Shown here one piece after another: positions 24,101 through 35,200 of a stretch of 64,000 nucleotides of DNA (the stretch's first letter is position 1; the number at the start of each line of letters is the position of its first letter). The translations under genes were made by a program, and so were the position numbers. The notes beneath the pieces were generated by a model. It ran no database searches. It was not told the DNA's origin and saw only the letters and a list, made by a program, of their open reading frames with translations. This stretch comes from Cardinalis cardinalis (Eukaryota; Chordata; Aves; Passeriformes; Cardinalidae), in contig JACDOX010000001.1 of assembly GCA_014549065.1 (NCBI GenBank), positions 1,969,918-2,033,917 on the forward strand, read 5' to 3'.

Positions 24101-26390
24101 TATTTAAAGGCCCCAGAAAATTATTTTGTCAGGACAAATCTATGAGAACAATGTACTAGAGGTAGAAGGAAATCTCACAAAATAACAATGCAAATTAGCA
24201 GCAAACCAGGAGAGAGTATCAGACATCCACTGAAAATAAACATGTGTCAACTACAATGTAAATTAGAACATCATGAGCATAAAGAGAACACAGGTACATC
24301 AGCAGCAGAGTAATGCAGACAAGCAGTAAGAAACAACAGAAATAAATAAATACATAAAATTCAATAACATGAATCCCTGGAAATAGACAAACAAATGCAA
24401 TCTTAGCAGCTGCTTGTCAGCAGTCATCGTGTCGCAGCTCCTCCTTACTCTTTTAGCAATGTGAATCTACCAACCCACCTACAANCAGGAGAGACCCCAC
24501 TTATAAAGGAGGATAAATGCCTGTGACTACAGTTACTTTCTTCCACTCCTAGAATGTAATATTAGTGGCAGTATCTCTTTATTTTTTATGTTGCCCTCCC
24601 ACAGGCTCTACAAGATTTTAAACCAATGGCACCAAAGGGCAGTGCTGCAGGGTCATGTTTATTACATGAGACATAGCCAAATAAAAAAGCTCCTCAAATT
24701 TGGAATGAAATTTTCCTTTTTTTTTTTTGGCAGATTAATTGTCTGTTAAATTAATGTAACCTCTTTCCACTTGATATGTCACTCGTAGTCAGACCAATTT
24801 TAATGAGAATACCTAATCTGGTCATGGAGTCTGAACAGCAACCTCTTCTGTTACTGAACACTTAACTTCCAGTAGTGTAGAGTGACGGATATTTGTAGGT
24901 ATTCATCATCTAAAGTATTCTGAGAGCCCTGAGAACCAAGCTGTCATGATGCCCTGGATTATTAATGCTACGTCCTTTCTGAGGAGCCAACCACAATCCA
25001 CACATTTTGGCATTCCACATAGCTAGTGTCAGCATAAAAGAAAAACGAATCTGTGAGAGTTTGTTTCTATTTTTTACTAATTTATGACTCAGACTTGACA
25101 ACTACCTCACAAGCAACTGGAAATTGCCATTTCCCCCAAAAATTTTTAAATTAATTTACATTTTTAGTTGCCATATTCTACCATGCATATTCAAGAGAAT
25201 CTATTTTCTGACTTAGTCCTGTGACATTTGACATGTCATCAATACGAGTCAGACAGTCTTATGGTGTCAGAGACATGTCTCCTTTGCTTTTAATGGAGAC
25301 ATGCCCATTTACAGCATTTAATGATGTGGTTCAACGTGCATTAAGTTCCTCCCCTAGAACTGTCAGAGCGGAAAGTCTTTGATTTGTGCGGCTATNGCTG
25401 TGAATCTGCCCTTCTAATTTCTCACACAGAAGAAACTGGTCTGGAAGCAATAACAATGACAAAATGCAGTAAAAGTGGCTGAGCTTGTAATTTTCTTTCN
25501 GTGTCAGAAATTGTATGTGAAAAAAAAGATCTCTGAACAAAAGGCCAAGACTATTGGAAGTNTTTGTCTTGAAAGGATAGTAAAATAGTGATTATAACTT
25601 ATAAAGAAAAATCTGTTCTAGGGAAAGAATTTTGTGCTCTCACCGTACAATCCCATCCTAATTAGAGAATGTCTAGAGAAATTGTACAACTAACATGAGA
25701 GGTTCTTTTAGAAAAGTTATAAAATAAGAGTGGGGATAATTAACNCTGGATTCACTGAAATTTCATTGGAAATACCCATTTATGCAATATCTTATTTGGT
25801 CAAGGCTCAAGTCAAGTTCTGACTTAAGAGGTTAAGGTGGCATAAACAAGTTCTGTACTTATTGGTACTAACCCTTCAAGACACTGAGAACTGGAAATGA
25901 TTATCAAGCATTTTGTTACANTGAACAGAATACTTGGGTGGAAAAATGGCTGATTAACTTCAATTTTATTAAATATAAAAGNTTGACCATGTGGAAAAAC
26001 AATTCTAACCTGACATATACCATAAGAGGATCTGACAAAGCTGTTGATATTCAATAACAGTGTGGGATTTGTAAAAAACAACTCAGTGAAAGCATTGCCT
26101 GAACCAATAATTGTAGTCAAAGAAGCACATAGAATGTTAAGAATTTGTGCAGAATAGCAAAGGACAAACTGGAAAGCATAAGTCTTCATTNATCCTCAGT
26201 GTTAAGAGCAGGTCCCACCTCCCTAATTCAAGAAGGAGACAGTANCAAAAAGTGTTTAGAGAAGCATGTCAAAGGTAAAGTTAAATCAGTGTTACAGATT
26301 GNCTTTTGTACAAGAGGAGACTACAGAATAGACTAGGATCTTTTAATTTGGAATAAAGATAAAAGGAAACATGGTAGGGATCTATACAAT
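21183..26390. other. AT-rich noncoding stretch
   Basis: No recognised gene or RNA. It contains a purine/pyrimidine alternation near 22385-22450 (ATATGCATGTGCATATG-like) and a T run near 24717-24729. The p53-like site at 25270-25306 is listed separately. All open frames are short and featureless. Confidence 0.55.
25270..25306. promoter_or_regulatory. p53-response-element-like pair of half-sites
   Basis: AGACATGTCT at 25271-25280 sits inside the 12-bp perfect palindrome GAGACATGTCTC. AGACATGCCC lies at 25297-25306. Both fit the established p53 half-site RRRCWWGYYY exactly, including the CATG core. The 16-base spacer exceeds the usual 0-13, which would weaken binding, though isolated half-sites can also be bound. 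A third CATG palindrome, TGACATGTCA, is at about 25229-25238 but does not fit the consensus. Function is inference; no gene is identified nearby. Confidence 0.35.
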
Positions 26391-26516
26391 TGTCATGATT
26401 TAACCCCAGGCAGCTACCAAGCCCCATGGAGCCNCTNNCTCACTCCTCCACCAGCAGATCAGGGAGAGAATTGAAAGGACAAAAAATACAGAACTTGGGG
26501 GTCAAAGTAAAGACAG

Positions 26517-26522
26517 TTTAAT
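26517..26522 (-). other. LTR poly(A) signal ATTAAA
   Basis: The - strand reads CTATTAAACTGTCTTTACTT, the conserved polyadenylation region of this LTR family. It marks the end of R. Confidence 0.7.
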
Positions 26523-26693
26523 AGGGAAAACAAAAGCTGTGCATGGAAGCAAAGCAGAACAAGGAATTCACTGCACTCCATGGACAGTCAGGTGTTAAGC
26601 CATCTCCAGGAGAGCCAGGCTCCATCACACATAACATTTACCTGGGAAGAAAAACACATCATGCCAATCTTTCCCTCTTCCTTCTTCTTCACT

Positions 26694-26700
26694 TTATATA
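26694..26700 (-). promoter_or_regulatory. LTR TATA box
   Basis: The - strand reads CAGTATATAAAGTGAAG inside the U3 region of the solo LTR, with a preserved TATA core. It would direct transcription toward lower coordinates if still active; activity is unknown. Confidence 0.65.
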
Positions 26701-29700
26701 CTGAGCATGATGTCATACAGTCTGGAATGTCCCTTTGGTCAGCTGAGGTCACCTGTCCTGACTGTGTCTCCTCCCANTCTCCAGGTAGCCTCAACTTCCT
26801 TGCCAGTGTGGTAGCACAAAAAGCAGAAAAGGCCTTGGCTCTGTATAAGTCCTGCTCAGCAATAAAAAAAATATCTNTGTATTATCAACTCTGTGTTCAG
26901 CACAAATCCAAGACATNGCCTCATATGAGCCACTGTGAAGAAAATTAACTCTGCCCCAGCTGAAACCAGCACAACCACCATGAGAATGCATGGAAAAGTT
27001 ACTGTTGACTTTTCATTATCTAGGAAGCTTCAGAAGAAATCATCACTGCATGAGAAGTTTAATATAAAAATGGTGTCATGAACTCACCCAACACTCCAAC
27101 TATGAAATTCAGTGAATACNAAGAGTTTACAGCCATCTAGGAAGCAATTAAGANACAGGTTTGGTAAAAAAAATCCACNATGGNCAGTGAAATGCAAGGT
27201 TCTCTTTTTGCCATAGAAGATTATGACTGCTGTGGTTCCTTTCACAGGCTTAACACTGGGTTAATTGATGTGATCCAGTCTGAACACCCCCAGNCCATCC
27301 ATCCTAATGACAGGAACATTATCCCACAAGGTTCATCAGCTTGCCTCACAGCACTCAGCACTTACAAAGGGCATTAGTGTTTTCATGTGGAGCAGCACTA
27401 TGGTTGTGAAAAAGTCCCCTAGCTGGCTTGATTCACATCCCATGGAATTATTTAGGCACATGAGTGGCATTNCTTTCTGTTTAAACTAACTGGAAGCCAT
27501 GCTCCAGGAGCTCATGTAGCATCCTGCAGCTGCTGAGTGTCTGGTGCAAGACTGGCTGAGAGCCTCTCTCGAGTAATGATCCTTAATCAAATCTGCAGGT
27601 CTGGGGTCCTTAGTGCCGCTGTAGCATTTTACAAGTGTGCCACACTGCCTGCTGATAAAAACAGAAGNTTGGTATTGGACAGCCTGGAGTCTGTAGATGC
27701 TCCATCATGTTCCTATGGTTTCAGAAGTATTTCTCATCATTTTGACTTTGTCAATTCCCCCACGGATGCTCAAATGGGATGTGTAGTATCCCATGCCTTG
27801 AATAATAGTGGGAGGCAAAAAGAGAGTGTGTTTTCAACACATGTGGGAAACTGTATATTCACTTTGTTCTTTCATCTTCTTTCTTTTGTTCAATCATCCA
27901 CTCTGTAATAGCATGTAAAAGAANAGGTGAGGTACTTAGTGATATAACTTTATAGAGCCCATGGTTATAGATGATTTCAAATTTCTACAACAACATTTAA
28001 GAACAAGAAACAGAATTCTTTGCTCTTGGATATAAACGAACACCAAAAGACCAAACCTAAAAAGAATATTCTCCTTGTTGCTACCTTTTCTTGGATATAA
28101 TGATTTTCATAGAGCTATGCAGAACTTTCTTCTCAGCAAAACAATTGTATCAAAGAAAAAAGACTATTTTTTTTAGAGTCTATTTCATTGTGTGCTTCAG
28201 ATGTACAATTAATTGTATAAAAAGACTATTCAACTTCTTCCTATACTGACAACTTCAGATCTTATTTTAATTGAATCCACTTGTCTGAGCTTTGAAAGTG
28301 TTGTCAAAGAAAATCACATCCACAAAGATTCAAAACACCTTTAGAGTGTTATCAGCAGCAACAAAATAATATGAGGTTGGAAGAACAATGAATTGAAAAC
28401 TGACCTTTTCTCTGGGGATATCATATACATAGCAGCATAAAGTGACAAAGTACTTTTCCCTAATGTTATTGTCATATTCTGGCATCAGTGTTAGGAACTC
28501 AATATGACTTCAAGTAGCCTCTTTGAGGTGAAGGTGTAACATCGTAAAGCCTCATAATGACAGTTCACACAACGGATCTGCTTGCATATCTCTGCTCACT
28601 GTCCTTGAGAGCCTGAGTGAAACTCTTTACATCATATCTTTGAGATAGACACTCGAAGAGAAGGGAGTTATGAAACAAAACAGATGAAGAGAGAAAGGTC
28701 TGTGTTTTAAACATAAAGACAAACCCATAAAGATGTGAAAGAAATTTGAGTCTTCCAGGCAGAGTGTAAACAAAACTCTAATACATTTGTGTACATTTGC
28801 TATTTTCATTTAAAGGTAAGTTTGTTTTGGGGAAAAAAAAAGAGTGAATATTAGTCTATTCAGTGACAAAACCAGATATTTATTATACTTTGAGATAAAG
28901 TGTCTAGTTAAATTCAACCCATTATTTCTCTCTGGTTGCTATTTAAGTGCAGGTAACNTGCTGCAATTTTTAATAAAGGCATGTGAAATTCAAGGGTTCT
29001 CATGGTATAAATTAAATTTACAAAAGACAGATTTATGAAAAATCAGGTGGGTTGGATGACTTTTAGACAGTACAGGGAATTAGTATATCACGCATATGGA
29101 GTAAGTCTAGAAGCATAGACCTANAAACCTACATCAAATCCAAGATGAAAATAAACAAAATACTGTGGTCTCATTCTACTCTCCCACCAAGAAGGTAATT
29201 AAAAATTTTATGTTTCTGCTTTCCACTCATCAGGTATTGCACACAGAATTGCATGCTTCCAACAGGAAAAATGCACAGCCTGGCTATGAGCTAAAGGCTT
29301 GCTCATGCTCAGCAAAGCAGATCTCTGCAGCTATTTAAGCTATCACCACTGCTCTGCTGCCTGCCTTGTGTGCTTCCTGGAGGTTAAACCCTGATAGCAG
29401 GGCTGGCAAAAGGGAGTCTGTGAGCATCTTTCATCTGCTTCAGTCTGGCATAGCAGCACAAACTACCATTGCTGGCAGCTGAAGTGATTACACCAGACAG
29501 TGACTGGAGTACTTCAAGTACGCTTTTCTTCTCCTCTTTTGCATGCACCGTAAGTTATGTCTTAAACTCCCATAGGATGATTCACCACAGGGTGTCTGTA
29601 TGCTAGAGCTGGTTCTATTTTTCTGTTAGAGAAAAAACATACCATAAAATCAAACCAGTCTGCAGATGCTAATTCTGACAAAGATAAAACAGAAAGCCAC

Positions 29701-30171
29701 TAACTTATCAGCCAGACTTTCTTTATTTTCTTCAAGCNCACCACTGCTGTTTTTTTAAGAGTGTAGTCTCCCAGTATCAACACTGAGGGCTTCAATAAAT
29801 TGGATTGGGGCTGAATTTGGGAAAACCTGATCCTCTGTTTCCTTGAAGAATTTTTGAGTCCTGAGGAAAAGTAAAGTGCAAAAAACCCCCATTTCTCTGA
29901 ACATCTCCAGTNAGACAGAAAAATAAAATTAGCTAGAATTGATAGAGTAATATACATTAAATGTTGTCTCACTGTAGAGCAGTTAACATCAGCACCTCAG
30001 TCTTTGGCTGACTTTAAAAAAAATAAATGTGGACTTCTGTATTCTGATCCCAAGAATAAGAGCAGGAAAAAAATCCACACCAAATATGCTGGTAAATAAC
30101 CAGCTTGAGTTTTGTTCCACTAAGATAAAATATTCTGCTGTGGATGTCTTCTAAAAATGATGTGCTATTAT

Positions 30172-30218
30172 GGGGAAAGGAAAGGAAAGGAGAAAGGAGA
30201 AAAGAAAAAAAGAAGAAA
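30172..30218. repeat. Purine-rich (GGAAA)n-like tract
   Basis: About 47 bases of G and A only, with GGAAA/GGAGAAA units decaying into A runs. Confidence 0.8.
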
Positions 30219-33200
30219 TATTGAGTCTGTTAGCCTGATTATGCTGTCTGATCCCAAGTGCAAAGTTAACCTACAGTTCAGGTTATTTATCTATTCTAAA
30301 TTAGAGATAGTAAAGAACAATATTTTGAAATTTATAACTTTGAGAACAGGAAAGAACTGCACCCTGCACATNTACACACACAAGCTCTTCAGCAAGNAAG
30401 ACACGCAGTCCAGTGGTCATATCCCTGCAACTGCAAAAACTCAAACATAGGAGACACAAAAAGCTATTTATTGTTAAGAAAATCCTTTCAAATCCTGCAG
30501 GCCCTTGCTATACATTCTCATCCTATCTTGTACCTCTGGTCTGCAAGACTAATATAAGTGGTGAGAAGATTACAAATTATCTGATGAACTAAAGATAGAT
30601 CCTGCCTCCTAGTTAGCTCCAACCTAAGTAACCACTCATAATCCTCAGCACTTCAGAGTATCCCACTTTCACCTGGTGACATGAGAAACACTGATTTTAG
30701 TACAGATGGCCACAGCTTATCCTGTTGTGAAGTCCTTCCAAGGTTTTACAAGTTGATTTTGTGGGTAAGCACTAAACTGTAGCTTATAACAATGTAAAGA
30801 CTTTAAAGATATATCTAATCAAGCTATTAAATAAAATTTCAGTTTTCCTTTTGAAAGAAAATCTTTAAAATAGTTGTTGGTACAAAATATTATTTAAGGA
30901 CTAGCATCTTAAAACTCACATGTTTCCAGGCCTTTTTGATTAATGAAGCATATTTGTGCTTTTGCCATTTTCAGGAAAGATTTCCAGGCAATATCATAGA
31001 GCAAATTTATTTATTATTNATATCTAGAAACTGTGATACATTGAAGTTTTCTCAATAGACGTGCTTTTATATCCTGGAAGAGAGTCAGAAAGGTAATTAT
31101 GACATGCAAATTGTAATGCTAATTAAAAAAAAACATACTGATGTACAGTGTCTAGTATTGCAACCTATGCTTGGTAACTCTTCAGGCAGACTGAGTTCTG
31201 ACAGATGTTACTCTCTGGTTTGTATGGTTTAGGCCAATTTCTCCCAAGTATAGGTATTGTGTTCCACTTTTCATATCTATGTAGTTTTCCTTCTTCAGAT
31301 CCACAGTTTCAAAATTTTCTTAGTTCACATATTTAACATATTTAACAAGTTTCATTAAGAAGGAATCTCTCTGTCTTGGGCTGTTCTTTAAGCCTTTGTC
31401 TTTGATGAAATGGTTGTCACAGCCTTTATAGTCTCTCTAATTAATGTAAAAACCCCAAATCAAAACACAAATCAGTCAGATTAAAACATTTGCAGTACAN
31501 TTTAATTATACTCTTTGTAGGGCTTTTCCTTATGTCTATTTTCAATCCTTCTTTTATGACAGATTAAGAAACAAGGACACAAGGCACTGCCAAAGAGAGA
31601 AAAGGACACCTGACTCAATAAACTCTTCCCTTTAAGTTTATCTCACATCCATTTTCTTGCTTAGTAACTATACCCTTTGATTCCCTTGCCGATCAGACAT
31701 GCAGGGTTCTCTCTTAAACTCATTTGAGCTCTTTGCTTTGATGGCTTTACTTGGCAACTGCAGTAAGGGAAATTCTCTGCTTGAACTCTTTGTGTGCTAT
31801 CTCTGTCTCCGCATTTAAATTGTGGTCTCTAATGTCTGAATCATTCATACTGAGAATATTTTGTCCTACCCTTGCTATCATTACTTCTAAAAATTCTAGA
31901 TGTTATTTAGGTTATCTGAAAAGTTTCATATTTGTCTTCACTTCAAAAAAATATTATTAAAGCTGTCTAAAAATATTATTTAATTCCAATTGCTTATAAC
32001 AAGCGCCCTCAGCTGAGGAAAAAACCCTAAATCTCAAAATAATGTTAGAAAGACTTAACTAACACTGCTTACTGAAAACGTAATTATCTTTCAGCTTGGT
32101 ATGGGAATCAGATTCTTTGACTTCTAAGCAAATAGCATTTTATAATCCATGCAAATATTTTATATCTGTTTAGTCTGAAATATTTATCAGCCTGTTATTT
32201 TAAAACTTTCTGATACTTTTAGTTCCGTCTCCCTATATAGGTAAGCAGTTTTTAAACTGAACCTTAGTGCTAAGTTACATCATCTGTGGTAGGGCAAAGA
32301 AGAAGATCAGATTAAAAAAAACAAACAACAGCAAAAAAATACAACCAAATAAAACCCACCAAAAATTAGAGGGCACTTAAACAAAAAATTCTTATGGGCT
32401 AAAAATTAGAGTTCAAATCAAATCTGAGTTCTAAGCTCTCAGGTCCTCTAGCCTTTAATTTTTTTCAATATCTAGAAGTTTTGTCTCAGTTATGCAATGC
32501 AGGTATAAAAAGTGCTTAAACCTAANAGGCTGTGTGTATTGAATACAATATCAGTGCATTCTGCAGCATGTCTCGCAGTCTCCAAGCTGTAGTTGCCTGT
32601 ACCAGAGCTCCTTTACAAGTACATCCCCTGCCTGCATGCCTGGGCTTTCTTCCAAGGCAGAGCAAAGTGAAGGTCTCATCATCCCAATGCAGCACCATGC
32701 TGCAGCTGCAAGGAGCACTGTGGATTCACTACACAGAAACCCAAAAAGCATAGCTTTTTTATCTAATAAGTTCTAGAGACACAGCTCAGTTCTCATTAAG
32801 AGACATCAGACACAAGAGAAAGACAGACTTAGGTTTTTAGAGGGAAAAACAAATTTCTATTTATCTTACTGAAACTGTTGTTTATAAATTAACTAGAGAT
32901 CAAGCAGCAGCCTAACTCTCAGGATATTCACTGACTTGTGGCAGAGGTCTTTGTTGTGGTCTTGCTTTTCAAGACAGTAGTAATGGTTTATCCAAGGTGT
33001 TTTTCAAGGTAACATGTCCATTTTACAAGACAGCTAGGGAAAGAATGGAACTGGTTTATCTCAGGCTCTAGAAGAACACTGCAGTAACTAAGCTATTAGG
33101 TAGAAAAAGAGCAGTCATATTTTATGAGACAGAAATTATTCTTACTCTGCTCAACTAAAGAAAGCTCATGCTGCTACCTGCTTTCACTTCAGGATTTCTG

Positions 33201-33954
33201 GACTGAGGATGCCAAGTGCATTCCCAAGTATATTTTCTAAAAACTGCAGGGGGCTCTCATGGGGTTGGATTATTAGACTGATCACATCCCTGTTGTTTCC
33301 CTGTAGGTCATCTCTTTCTCATCACCTACTTGTCTCTAAGATTAAGCAGGGAAGCAGAATAGTCATCCCCAGTATTCTACATATTTGATGGAAAGAAATA
33401 ACTCCTGTGGAAGATTCATGTTTTCAAACATGGGACTTAAAACCACTTACTCTTCAGGTTTGTGTAACTTCAAATAAGGTTGGAAACCTACAAATCCCTG
33501 CATCCATATGCCTTACTCACATTTGCATCTACAACCCCTAATTCCTGACAGCCAGGAGGTAAGTAGGATCTGCTCCTCAGAGGTGCAGCAGTGAGCTCTG
33601 GCATGCCACTATTTTCAGTATCAAATAGAAAAAAAAACTTACCCTAAAAACAGAATTTGTAGAGCATTTTGAAACCAATTAGAGTGACCTTCACCAAACA
33701 CATTAGGCTGAAATATTTGCTTCAGTTTGACTTTTTGTGTTTGCCTTCTCTTACAATCATGATTTTAATTTGCCTCTATTTTGTTGCTTCAGATAATTTT
33801 AGTGTTCTGTATATTNCCTAAATAGTAACCTTGACATTTTTATTCTACCACATTGACCTCTAAAACAATTGCCTCCATTTTAGATTGATAATAACTGGAA
33901 AAATATGCAAATATCTTTTATACTCATTACTCAGTGTTGAGGTTTGCTTTGTCC

Positions 33955-33988
33955 TTTTGTTTTGTTTTGTTTTATTTTTTTATTTTTG
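33955..33988. repeat. (TTTTG)n simple repeat
   Basis: Three to four TTTTG units pass into TTTTTA units. Confidence 0.8.
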
Positions 33989-34859
33989 TTGGCACTTATG
34001 ATCACCTTTCTGATCACAAAACATGATTTTAATCAATGTTTCTATAGGACATTTAATATTATCCAATGATGAGAGTTTTTCTTATTAATTCAGAATGTTT
34101 AGCGGCTAGCAGGGGTTTTTTATCTCCATAGCTCCTGGCATAAAAGAAATAATATATTCAGAAGTACAGAAAACATGGGCAGTTTTATTGCATCACTCAT
34201 GCTTATTTTATTTTTTTTATTTCCCCAGTCCAATATATTGTCTAATAAAAAAGGTAGTTTGTAGTTCTTCTCTATAAGGGAATCAAAGCGCAGAACTCAA
34301 TGATAGAGGCAGAGAACCATGGCAAAGTATTTGGCTGTCAAAAGGGACCACATAATTGCCCACCAGCACTTCCCGAAACCAGGCATTAAACCGGTGAGGA
34401 GAAAGATTAATCCTCTGAAAACTAAGCTTCATTATCCAATAACATCTGTGTGGCTAGGAGCAAAAAAAGGCATAAGCAGAGCTGATTCCTAGGTTTGGAA
34501 AGATGCTCTTTACTCCAGTAGCTTGAGTAATATGGACAGTCTGAGGAGGGCAATGCTCTTGTCTCTCATCCCAGCATCTGCCTATTTTCATATAGAGCAT
34601 TCATTGTGATCANAATTGATGGGTGAGATTGGCTGCCCAAACTGTAATAAAAGAATCACCATTGAAAGAACTTTCAGGGACTGCATCAAGGCAATGAAAT
34701 ATTGAATTATTTTACCCATCTCCTTTAGCAATCAGTATAAAGCCTCATTTTAAAAAAATCTCAATAAGATCTAAGGAAAAGCCTGGATTGTTGTGCTTAT
34801 CAGGGTCCTCAGTTCACTGAAAAATTCTGAATCTACCTGTAGACCTGACCTATCTGCAG

Positions 34860-35200
34860 CCTTCACTGCCAATAGCTGGNATCTATCTCTGCAACCTTGG
34901 ACCAAAGTTCTGGCAAAAGAGCTAAGTTGTGGAAAAAAGCTGTGAGGAGCTTATCTGGGACCTCTGCCTGTGCATCCTCTGCTTTTTGGATGAGGTACCA
35001 CATTTAAACCCTGGTGCTGTCTGCCTTTGCAGGTTCCTGGTGACTGTCAACATGCCTGNCCTGCTTGTCATGTTTGGGCACCACAGGGCTGTGCTCCTTG
35101 TCACTGTCCCACTGACCTTGGTGGCTCCCAGCTTGCTCCNGGTGTAGAGCAGTCAGCTCATGCTACTGCTTTCCTTTGCATCCAAGGTGATTTCAATAAA
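34860..35200 (+). other. GC-richer unit with splice acceptor and AATAAA, unassigned
   Basis: Composition rises well above the AT-rich surroundings. A strong acceptor, CTGTCTGCCTTTGCAG, ends at 35033. It is followed by about 160 bases of balanced sequence and AATAAAG at about 35197-35203, the layout of a terminal exon or an LTR R region. After the acceptor one frame stays open for about 37 codons, rich in L, V and P, and then stops with TAG at about 35144-35146. I cannot assign it. It may be an LTR of a family I do not recall, or the last exon of a long noncoding RNA. Confidence 0.3.

Larger units (their letters stand above)
26391..26973 (-). mobile_element. Solo LTR of a bird ERVL-like endogenous retrovirus
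   Basis: On the - strand the element runs TGTGCTGGTTTCAGCTGG... to ...GGGGTTAAATCATGACA, with terminal TG/CA and matching inverted ends. This is a very widespread bird LTR that I recognise along its whole length. On the - strand a TATA box (TATATAA, 26694-26700) lies about 175 bases upstream of a poly(A) signal, ATTAAA (26517-26522). That gives a U3-R-U5 layout: U3 about 26973-26670, R to about 26500, U5 to 26391. No internal retroviral sequence or second LTR flanks it, so it is a solo LTR. Flanks acaat and accac are not a convincing target duplication. Three Ns at 26434-26438 fall where this family usually has CpG sites. The ERVL class name is from memory. Confidence 0.92.
26974..34859. other. 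AT-rich noncoding stretch
   Basis: No recognised gene. A 123-codon frame at 27537-27908 (+) contains two ambiguous or low-complexity regions and no motif I know; I treat it as chance. Small GC-richer islets at 29280-29510 and 32540-32750 are unassigned. Simple repeats are at 30172-30218 and 33955-33988. Confidence 0.5.

Noticed and set aside
27537..27908. 123-codon open frame on the plus strand
   Set aside because: No recognisable domain, signal or splice context. Frames of this length occur by chance on both strands in this window, and the sequence has no codon-usage contrast I can see.
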